Origin: Mumia sp050632745
GTDB lineage: Bacteria > Actinomycetota > Actinomycetes > Propionibacteriales > Nocardioidaceae
Assembly (NCBI RefSeq): GCF_050632745.1
Contig: NZ_JBODSD010000005.1
Location: forward strand, 390,352-454,351
Direction: 5' to 3'
DNA length: 64,000 nucleotides
Part shown: positions 58,135 to 64,000 of the stretch, piece by piece
Layout: each line of letters begins with the position of its first letter
Numbering within the stretch: the stretch's first letter is position 1
The notes under the pieces: model-generated
Told to the model about the DNA's origin: nothing
Database searches by the model: none
Seen by the model: the letters and a program-made list of their open reading frames with translations, nothing else
Position numbers and translations under genes: made by a program

Positions 58135-59055
58135 TCAGACCTTGAGGTAGCGCCTCGTCATCACCAGCGTCGGCACCAGCGCGAGCAGGAGCGCGAGCAC
58201 CGTCGTGTAGCCCATCACGGTGAACGCCTCCTCCCATCTGACCCAGGTGGTGAGTCCCGCGAGCCGGTCACGGAGGAACCCGTACACGACGAAGTGCATG
58301 AACGCCGCCAGTCCCGCGCACGCGAGCACGGCCGAGATCACCGCGGCCACCAGGGACTCGAGGATGAACGGCATCTGGATGTGCCAGGAGGACGCACCGA
58401 CCAGCCGCATGATGCCGATCTCACGGCGACGGGCGTACGCCGTCATCCGGATCGTGTTGGAGACCTGCAGGACGGCCGCGACGATGAGGAGCAGCGAGGT
58501 GCCGAGCGCGGCCCACCGCAGCTTGGACAGCACCTCGAACAGCGGTGCGAGCAGGTCGCGCATGCTGACCACCGAGTTCACGCCGTCCATGCCGCTGATC
58601 TGGCTCTGGACGCCCTCGAACTGGTTGGGGTCGCGCAGCGTCACCATGTACGAGGTGCCGAACGACTCCGGGCCGAGCGCCTCGAGCTGCTTGCGGTCCT
58701 CCTCGTTCTGACCGAGCCACTCCTGCGCCTGCTCGTAGTTGCGCTCCGGGCTCCACCGCTCGAACGAGCGGACCTCGGGGTTGCCGTCGAGGGCGGCCTC
58801 GACCGCCTGCTCCTGCTCCTCGGTCGCCCGGCCGCCGACGCACGTCTCCGCCGAGGAGTTCTGCGTACAGAGGTTGACCTGGATCTGGAGCCGGTCGCCG
58901 AAGTACTTCTCGGTGCGGTCCGCCTGCGCCTGCAGGAGGAGCCCGAGGGAGGCGAGGACCAGCGACACGCTCATCGTGACGACGAGCGAGACCGTCATCG
59001 AGAAGTTGCGTCGCAGTCCGGTCGTGAGCTCGGAGAAGATGCTTCCCAGTGCCAT
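58135..59055 (-). CDS. ftsX: Cell-division ABC transporter permease FtsX
   Basis: A 306-residue permease with four transmembrane segments: NFSMTVSLVVTMSVSLVLASLGLLL, then after the extracellular loop WAALGTSLLLIVAAVLQVSNTIRMTAYARRREIGIMRLVGAS, LESLVAAVISAVLACAGLAAFM and VMGYTTVLALLLALVPTLVMTRR. The large extracellular domain (about residues 45-170) would activate the M23 hydrolase encoded next. It begins 9 nt after ftsE. Confidence 0.94.
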   Translation of the reverse strand: MALGSIFSELTTGLRRNFSMTVSLVVTMSVSLVLASLGLLLQAQADRTEKYFGDRLQIQVNLCTQNSSAETCVGGRATEEQEQAVEAALDGNPEVRSFERWSPERNYEQAQEWLGQNEEDRKQLEALGPESFGTSYMVTLRDPNQFEGVQSQISGMDGVNSVVSMRDLLAPLFEVLSKLRWAALGTSLLLIVAAVLQVSNTIRMTAYARRREIGIMRLVGASSWHIQMPFILESLVAAVISAVLACAGLAAFMHFVVYGFLRDRLAGLTTWVRWEEAFTVMGYTTVLALLLALVPTLVMTRRYLKV

Positions 59056-59064
59056 CGGTCCTCG

Positions 59065-59754
59065 TCAGTTCTCGTAGTCGTAGGCGCCGCGCGACTGGTC
59101 ACGGACCAGCACGCCGCCGCTGAGCTCGATCACCCGCTTGCGCATCTGGTCGACGATCCCTGCGTCGTGCGTCGCCATCAGGACGGTCGTGTCGGTCCGG
59201 TTGATCCGGTCGAGCAGCTTCATGATCCCGACGGAGGTGGCGGGGTCGAGGTTGCCGGTGGGCTCGTCGGCGATGAGGATCATCGGCCGGTTCACGAACG
59301 CGCGCGCGACGGCCACGCGCTGCTGCTCGCCGCCGGAGAGCTCGTCGGGCATCCGGTCGCCCTTGCCCTCGAGGCCGACCAGCTCGAGCGTCTCGGGGAC
59401 GACCCGCCTGATCTCCGAGCGCGGCTTGCCGATCACCTGCAGCGCGAACGCCACGTTCTCCGAGACCGTCTTGTTGGGCAGCAGCCGGAAGTCCTGGAAG
59501 ACGGTGCCGAGCTGGCGCCGCAGCTTCGGGACCTTCCAGTTGGCGAGGCGGTTGATCTCCTTGCCGGCGACGTAGACGCGTCCCGTGGACGGGCGGGTCT
59601 CTCGCAGGATCATGCGCAGGAACGTCGACTTCCCCGAGCCGGACTGCCCGACGAGGAAGACGAACTCGCCCTTCTCGATCTCGAGGCTGATCTTCTCCAG
59701 CGCTGGTCGCGGCTGCCCCGGATAGGTCTTGCTGACGTTCTCGAAGCGGATCAC
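59065..59754 (-). CDS. ftsE: Cell-division ATP-binding protein FtsE
   Basis: A 229-residue ABC ATPase. Walker A is GQSGSGKST, the Q-loop is VFQDFRLLPNKTVSENVAFAL, the signature is LSGGEQQRVAVARAF, Walker B is ILIADEPTGNLD, and the H-loop is ATHD. The GTG at 59754 is fixed by TACACT (59761-59766, complement) 6 nt upstream, so ftsEX has its own leaderless promoter just after prfB. It works with FtsX to gate septal hydrolases. Confidence 0.95.
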   Translation of the reverse strand: MIRFENVSKTYPGQPRPALEKISLEIEKGEFVFLVGQSGSGKSTFLRMILRETRPSTGRVYVAGKEINRLANWKVPKLRRQLGTVFQDFRLLPNKTVSENVAFALQVIGKPRSEIRRVVPETLELVGLEGKGDRMPDELSGGEQQRVAVARAFVNRPMILIADEPTGNLDPATSVGIMKLLDRINRTDTTVLMATHDAGIVDQMRKRVIELSGGVLVRDQSRGAYDYEN

Positions 59755-59773
59755 CGTGCGAGTGTACGCAAGG

Positions 59774-60889
59774 CTACTTGGCGGCAGCCTCAGCGCCACG
59801 CCGCCAGCGGATCCCCGCCTCGACGAACTCGTCGATCTCCCCGTCGAAGACGGCCTGCGGGTTGCCGGTCTCGTACTCGGTCCGCAGGTCCTTCACCATC
59901 TGGTACGGGTTGAGGACGTACGAGCGCATCTGGTCGCCCCACGACGCCTGGACGTCGCCGCGCAGCTCGTCGAGCTGGGCACGCTCCTCGGCCTTCTTCA
60001 GCGCGAGCAGCTTGGCCTTGAGGATCACCATGGCGCTCGCCTTGTTCTGGAGCTGGCTCTTCTCGTTCTGGCAGCTCACGACGGTGCCCGTCGGGATGTG
60101 CGTCAGGCGGACGGCCGAGTCGGTCGTGTTGACGCTCTGGCCGCCCGGTCCCGAGGAGCGGTAGACGTCGACGCGGATCTCGTCCTCGGGGATGTCGATC
60201 TGGTCGGTCTGCTCGAGCACGGGCACGACCTCGACGGCGGCGAACGACGTCTGCCGGCGGCCCTGGTTGTCGAACGGGCTGATCCGGACGAGGCGGTGCG
60301 TGCCCGACTCGACCGACAGGGTCCCGTAGGCGTACGGGGCCTTCACCGCGAAGGTCGTGGACTTGATGCCGGCCTCTTCCGCGTACGACGTGTCGTAGAC
60401 CTCGACGGTGTACTTGTGCCGCTCCGCCCACCGCACGTACATGCGCTGGAGCATCTCGGCGAAGTCCGCGGCGTCGACGCCACCGGCACCGGAGCGGATC
60501 GTGACCAGCGCGTCGCGCGCGTCGTACTCGCCGGACAGCAGCGTGCGGACCTCGAGCGCCTCCACCGACTTCTCGATCCGCTCGAGCTCGGCGTCGGCCT
60601 CGGCGAGCACGTCCGCGTCGTCCTCCTCGCGACCGAGCTCGACGAGCACCGTGAGGTCGTCGATGCGCTGACGCAGCCCGGTGACGCGCTCGCTCTCGGC
60701 CTGCAGGACCGACAGCCGGCCGGTGACGGCCTGGGCGTTGGCCTGGTCGTCCCACAGGTCGGGGGCGGCCACCTGCTCCTGCAGGTCGGCGATCTCGGCC
60801 CGCATCGCGTCGAGGTCGAGAACGGCCTCGATCGACGTCATCGTCGTGTCGAGAGCCTTGAGTGCTGCGTCGTAGTCGCGTGCTGCCAC
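59774..60889 (-). CDS. prfB: Peptide chain release factor 2
   Basis: A 371-residue class I release factor reading UAA and UGA. The SPF anticodon-like motif is in RLVRISPFDNQGRRQTSF and the peptidyl-hydrolysis GGQ in GPGGQSVNTTDSAVRLTHIPTG. The reading frame is continuous, with no programmed +1 frameshift, as in many actinobacteria. TAGGCT (60897-60902, complement) lies 7 nt before the GTG start. The order prfB-ftsE-ftsX is conserved. Confidence 0.96.
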   Translation of the reverse strand: MAARDYDAALKALDTTMTSIEAVLDLDAMRAEIADLQEQVAAPDLWDDQANAQAVTGRLSVLQAESERVTGLRQRIDDLTVLVELGREEDDADVLAEADAELERIEKSVEALEVRTLLSGEYDARDALVTIRSGAGGVDAADFAEMLQRMYVRWAERHKYTVEVYDTSYAEEAGIKSTTFAVKAPYAYGTLSVESGTHRLVRISPFDNQGRRQTSFAAVEVVPVLEQTDQIDIPEDEIRVDVYRSSGPGGQSVNTTDSAVRLTHIPTGTVVSCQNEKSQLQNKASAMVILKAKLLALKKAEERAQLDELRGDVQASWGDQMRSYVLNPYQMVKDLRTEYETGNPQAVFDGEIDEFVEAGIRWRRGAEAAAK

Positions 60890-60947
60890 GTGTGCGAGCC
60901 TACCCGCCGTGGCCTGACCCGACGGCCGGAGGGCGAGCGGGAGCGCG

Positions 60948-62663
60948 TCAGCGGGTCAGCGCGACGCAGGCGGCTCCCGCGCAGTCCTCGTACGCCTCCA
61001 GCCTGCTCTGCAGGCTCTGCACGACGGGATCGGTCGGCCGGAAGAGGTTCACCTGCTCCCACGCACCCTTGCGCGTGAGGCCGCGGTAGTACTCGTAGGT
61101 GTAGCCGGCGGGGTCTCCGTCGAGCGTGTCGTAGCGCACGAGGAGGGAGTCCGCGGAGCGCACGGCCACGTACGACGGGATGACCGTCGTCAGGCCCTCA
61201 CCGTCGGGGTCCAGGCGCGACTTCGGAGGCCGCGTGTGCTCCACGAACGCGAACCGCGACCAGCTCGTCCGCGGGTTGCGCAGGATGGGCAGCAACGAGC
61301 GGCCGTCGCGATCGTTCGACGGCTTGATGCCGGCGATCTGCTCGAACGTCGGCGCGAGGTCGATGCTCTGGACCACCTGATAGCGCGGTCCTCGCACGAC
61401 ACCCGGCCCCGCGATGATGAGCGGCACGCGGATGTCGGTGTCGTACGCGCTCGACTTCCCGGGGCTGAGGCGCCGGTGGCCGAGGTGGTAGCCGTTGTCG
61501 CTGGTGAAGACGATGTAGGTGTCCGGGCCGACCGTCCGCATCACCGCACCGACGAGGTCGTCGAGCGACTGGGCCATACGGACGCGGTTGCGGTAGTGCG
61601 CCCGCATCTTCTTGACCTGCTTGCGGTTGAGCTTCTTGGTCTGGCCGAACATCGGGGCGGGGCGCCCGTCGCCGTAGCGCGGACGGGAGCCGGCACGGCT
61701 GGCGTTGAAGCTCACCTGCTTGCTGACGTCGACCTTCTCGCACCTGGCTGGCCCGCAGTCGCCGTAGCGAAGGCGTGGGTTCTTCTTCGCCTTCTTGCCC
61801 GTCAGGGGACGGTCCCGTGCGGCCGGCGGGTAGTGCGGGTCCCCCTTGCGCGCGGCGGCGCCGTTGCGGTGGTGGACCGAGGTCGGGGCGATCTCCACGA
61901 AGTACGGCGAGCTCTGCCGCTCGACCGCCTTGAGGTGACGCACCGACATCCGACGGAGGACGTCGGTGGAGTACTCGCTGTCCTTCTTGCCGAACCGGCG
62001 GTCCGTGAGGAGGCGTGCGCCGGAGCTGCTGCGGACGACGGACGTCATCGAGTAGTCCCACATCGCGTACAGGTTCCTGGTGAGCGCGTGGAAGGCGTCC
62101 CACCCCGGCGGCGGGGCGGTGCCAGGAGTGCCCGGGTAGCGGTTGATGTACTTCCCGAAGAATCCCGTGCGGTAGCCGGCCTTCGGACGGTTGATCTCGT
62201 ACGCGAAGGTCTTGGTGTCGTTCTTGGCCTTCACCCACGCGGCGTAGCCGCCGACAGGGTTAGCGGGGTCGTAGCCGGGGACGTTGTTGTAGACCTTGGA
62301 GTTGTGCGGGTACATCCCGGTCAGGAACGACGCGCGGGACGAGCAGCACAGCGAGTCCACGACGAAGTGCCGCTTGAAGTCCGCCCCGCGGGCCCGCAGC
62401 TTCTTGACGTTGGGCATGTACTTCACGAGGGACGAGTCGAGGTCGTCGGCGACGATCGTCACCACGTTGGGCCGGTAGCGCGCCGATCCGGCGGCCACCG
62501 CGGTGTCGAGCGAGCCCGCAGCAGTGCCGGCCGCCGTCCCGCCGGACGCACTCGCCGCCACGGGGAGCGGGTCGTGCGCCACGGTGACGCCGACCACGCC
62601 GGCAGCGACCAGCGCGGCCGACGCGGCCACCGTGATCACTGCTTTCCTCGTTGTGACGCGCAC
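60948..62663 (-). CDS. Secreted sulfatase
   Basis: A 571-residue arylsulfatase-type enzyme. The signal peptide is AVITVAASAALVAAGVVGVTVA. Metal residues are in NVVTIVADDLD. The formylglycine motif reads CCSSRASFLTG, with Cys as the residue to be modified but Ser in place of the usual Pro (CxPxR). TSDNGYHLGHRRLSPGKSSAYDTDIRVPLI supplies the later DN-G-H and Lys residues. The GTG at 62663 has GAGGAGG 7 nt upstream. Activation would need a formylglycine-generating enzyme, not seen here. Confidence 0.88.
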   Translation of the reverse strand: MRVTTRKAVITVAASAALVAAGVVGVTVAHDPLPVAASASGGTAAGTAAGSLDTAVAAGSARYRPNVVTIVADDLDSSLVKYMPNVKKLRARGADFKRHFVVDSLCCSSRASFLTGMYPHNSKVYNNVPGYDPANPVGGYAAWVKAKNDTKTFAYEINRPKAGYRTGFFGKYINRYPGTPGTAPPPGWDAFHALTRNLYAMWDYSMTSVVRSSSGARLLTDRRFGKKDSEYSTDVLRRMSVRHLKAVERQSSPYFVEIAPTSVHHRNGAAARKGDPHYPPAARDRPLTGKKAKKNPRLRYGDCGPARCEKVDVSKQVSFNASRAGSRPRYGDGRPAPMFGQTKKLNRKQVKKMRAHYRNRVRMAQSLDDLVGAVMRTVGPDTYIVFTSDNGYHLGHRRLSPGKSSAYDTDIRVPLIIAGPGVVRGPRYQVVQSIDLAPTFEQIAGIKPSNDRDGRSLLPILRNPRTSWSRFAFVEHTRPPKSRLDPDGEGLTTVIPSYVAVRSADSLLVRYDTLDGDPAGYTYEYYRGLTRKGAWEQVNLFRPTDPVVQSLQSRLEAYEDCAGAACVALTR

Positions 62664-62751
62664 GCAGAACCTCCTCGGGGCGGGGGCGGAAGGCACGAGT
62701 CTACGACGTCCTCGGACCGATCGCGGCCCGATCCACAGCGTCGCCTCGAGA

Positions 62752-63756
62752 TCAGGCGCTTTCGAGCGCGGTGATTCTTTCCTGGGCGTCCGTGGTGTGC
62801 TGCGGGTCCGCGCCGAGCGTCCGGTGGAACCACTCCAGAGCATCCTGGGTACGCCCGGCCTCGGCCAGCGCGTCGGCGTACGCGTAGCGCAAGCGAGCCA
62901 GCCAGGTCGTCGGGCTGCTGTTGTGCAGGGGCTCCTGCTGCAGGAGCGCGATGGCGGCGTCGACCTGCCCGAGATCGCGCCGGGCCCCGGCGGCGACGAT
63001 GGCCGCCTCGACGCGGACGTCGATGTCGGTGATCTTGTCGCGGGCGTCGGCGATGACGCGGAGCGCGCGGTCGGGCCGGCCGAGAGCGCGCTCAGAGTCG
63101 GCGATCAGCGCGATGTGGTCGTAGCCACCGGTCATCCGCTTGGCCGCACGCAGCTCGGCGAGCGCATCAGCCCAACGTCCCGCCGCGTACGCCGTCTCGC
63201 CGGCGGCCTCGCGGATCACGCCGATGCGCGGCGCGAGCTCGCGGGCCGCGCGAGCGTGCTTGTACGCGAGGTCCGGGTCCTCGTCGATGAGGATGCCCGC
63301 AGCCACCAGGTGCGAGGCGACCGAGTCGGCCTTGCCCGGGGTCAGCGACGTCAGCAGCCGGCGGATGCTCTTGTCGAGCTGGTCGGGGTGCACGCCGTCG
63401 GGGATCGGCGGGCCCTCGACGCGGCGCGGGGCGCTCTGCCGGTCGTCGTCACGGCGCTGACGCGAGCGGTCTCCGTCGCGCGGACCGCGAGATCCGCTGC
63501 CGGAGCGCTGGAAGCTGCCACCGCGGCTCTGGCCGCCGCCGCTGCTGCGGTTCGAGGAACCGCCGCGACGATCGCTCGGGCCACCGCCCTGGCCGCCGCG
63601 ACCACGGTTGTCGCCGCCACGACCCTGGCCACCCTGACCTCCACGGCCCTGACCACCCTGACCTCCACGGCCCTGACCGCCCTGGCCTCCACGGCTCTGG
63701 CCCCCGCGGCCCTGACCGCCTCGGTCCTGGCCGCCTCGGCCACCACGCTCGCTCAT
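62752..63756 (-). CDS. TPR-repeat protein with Arg/Gly/Gln-rich N-terminus
   Basis: A 334-residue protein. Residues 1-110 are a low-complexity RGG/GQG repeat (GGQGGQGRGGQ repeated) of the kind that binds RNA or phase-separates in other proteins. Residues 115-334 are TPR-like helices (DPDLAYKHARAARELAPRIGVIREAAGETAYAAGRWADALAELRAAKR; RTQDALEWFHRTLGADPQ). The C-terminal half resembles the actinobacterial TPR protein near tyrS. The RGG extension is an addition whose role is unknown. GGGAGGAAG precedes the ATG. Confidence 0.8.
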   Translation of the reverse strand: MSERGGRGGQDRGGQGRGGQSRGGQGGQGRGGQGGQGRGGQGGQGRGGDNRGRGGQGGGPSDRRGGSSNRSSGGGQSRGGSFQRSGSGSRGPRDGDRSRQRRDDDRQSAPRRVEGPPIPDGVHPDQLDKSIRRLLTSLTPGKADSVASHLVAAGILIDEDPDLAYKHARAARELAPRIGVIREAAGETAYAAGRWADALAELRAAKRMTGGYDHIALIADSERALGRPDRALRVIADARDKITDIDVRVEAAIVAAGARRDLGQVDAAIALLQQEPLHNSSPTTWLARLRYAYADALAEAGRTQDALEWFHRTLGADPQHTTDAQERITALESA

Positions 63757-63850
63757 CGTGCTTCCTCCCGCGCCTGCATGCGCACAGTCTTGCTCATCGC
63801 TGCGTGCCCGTCGCGGTATCGACCGCGTCCAGGACGCACAAATGGGTCGT

Positions 63851-63885
63851 GGGGGGGGGGCGGGGGGGGGGGGGACCCCCCCCCC
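63851..63885. repeat. G/C homopolymer block (G10-C-G13-A-C10)
   Basis: Ten G, one C, thirteen G, one A and ten C in a row, then GTTTT. It lies in the intergenic gap just after the stop of the partial gene. It could fold into a G:C hairpin terminator, but runs of this length are also a common assembly or sequencing artefact. Confidence 0.8.
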
Positions 63886-63888
63886 GTT

Positions 63889-64000
63889 TTAATGCTCCGG
63901 CGCCCACCGAGATCCCTGAGTCCGAATCTGTGCCTTGACCTGAGCCTGAAGCTCCGGCGTAAAGGGCTCGATCTCGTGGCCACGTAGTACTGAGTCGACG
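63889..64000 (-). CDS. C-terminal end of an unidentified gene (runs off the window)
   Basis: The minus strand has an open frame entering at base 64000 and ending in TAA at 63889-63891. Its visible last residues include HEIEPFTPELQAQVKAQIRT and, immediately after, QGSRWAPEH. The sequence looks coding and soluble. I cannot assign a family from 36 residues. If the homopolymer next to it is an assembly error, the true C-terminus could be unaffected because the stop precedes it. Confidence 0.5.
   Translation of the reverse strand, partial: VDSVLRGHEIEPFTPELQAQVKAQIRTQGSRWAPEH

Noticed and set aside
60800..60889. Programmed +1 frameshift in prfB
   Set aside because: The RF2 frame is open from its GTG through the stop at 59774, with the SPF and GGQ motifs in one frame and no internal UGA slip site.
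1..64000. A complete prophage, secondary-metabolite cluster or defence system
   Set aside because: I found no integrase, phage structural gene, PKS/NRPS module, restriction, toxin-antitoxin or cas gene. The SF2 helicase at 28162 alone is not evidence of a defence locus.

Overview
The window is very GC-rich, uses GTG starts freely, carries a WhiB regulator, a mycobacterial-type cysM-cysO-mec cluster and DUF2017, DUF3039, DUF3048 and DUF3618 genes. This points to a high-GC actinobacterium. Gene content and order fit the Nocardioidaceae (Nocardioides/Aeromicrobium type) best, but genus is inference. Most of the window is ordinary chromosomal housekeeping DNA. I see no transposase, integrase, phage gene or CRISPR array.

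Layout. 1-8680: an HxlR/thioesterase/MFS operon, an acetyltransferase, lactate dehydrogenase, a FUSC/GroES-like/DUF3618 set, bcp, tRNA-Leu(UAG), a VOC/AraC pair and trmL. 8686-17300: a minus-strand core block matching the M. tuberculosis Rv1331-Rv1341 order (clpS, DUF2017, mec, cysO, cysM, murI, MBL-fold phosphodiesterase-like, rph, rdgB), interrupted by a plus-strand DinB/TetR/glycosyltransferase insertion. 17354-19242: NAD salvage (pncB-pncA). 19246-31897: metabolic and hydrolytic genes (2H phosphoesterase, acyltransferase, MpaB-type oxygenase, esterase, FAD-linked oxidase with an Lrp regulator, aldo/keto reductase, M1 and M43 proteases, DEAD/DEAH helicase, DUF3039, YqgE). 32011-34977: a MerR regulator, a DUF3048 lipoprotein and an NlpC/P60 cell-wall hydrolase behind a long leader with a c-di-AMP (ydaO) riboswitch and a perfect CRP-type palindrome. 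35075-40684: a five-gene de novo NAD operon, nrtR-nadA-nadB-nadC-cysteine desulfurase. 40884-53230: a GGDEF protein, a GH3 lipoprotein, a pyruvate oxidase-like enzyme, DksA-like, an MFS pump with a MerR-type promoter, a B12-binding MerR regulator, WhiB, a secreted Ig-like protein between identical 54-bp hairpin repeats, and MarR/azoreductase. 53239-60889: the trans-translation and division cluster (ssrA, amidohydrolase, smpB, MFS, M23 peptidase, ftsX, ftsE, prfB). 60948-64000: a sulfatase, a TPR protein and a truncated gene beyond an odd G/C homopolymer.

How it fits together. NAD is made de novo (NadA/B/C, with a desulfurase placed to supply the NadA Fe-S cluster, under an NrtR-type repressor) and salvaged (PncA/PncB). 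Cysteine is probably made by the CysM/CysO/Mec sulfur-carrier route. FtsEX with the M23 coiled-coil peptidase is a likely septal hydrolase system. SmpB and tmRNA rescue ribosomes.

A recurring feature is a TANNNT -10 hexamer placed 6-8 nt upstream of the start codon. It occurs at 22 genes and implies many leaderless mRNAs; I used it to choose several starts. Small tandem duplications recur (15 bp x3 twice, 21 bp x2, 23 bp x4). The findings I rank highest are the riboswitch-plus-CRP leader, the 54-bp hairpin repeats, the tandem TTGACA repeats upstream of ssrA, and the leaderless signature.
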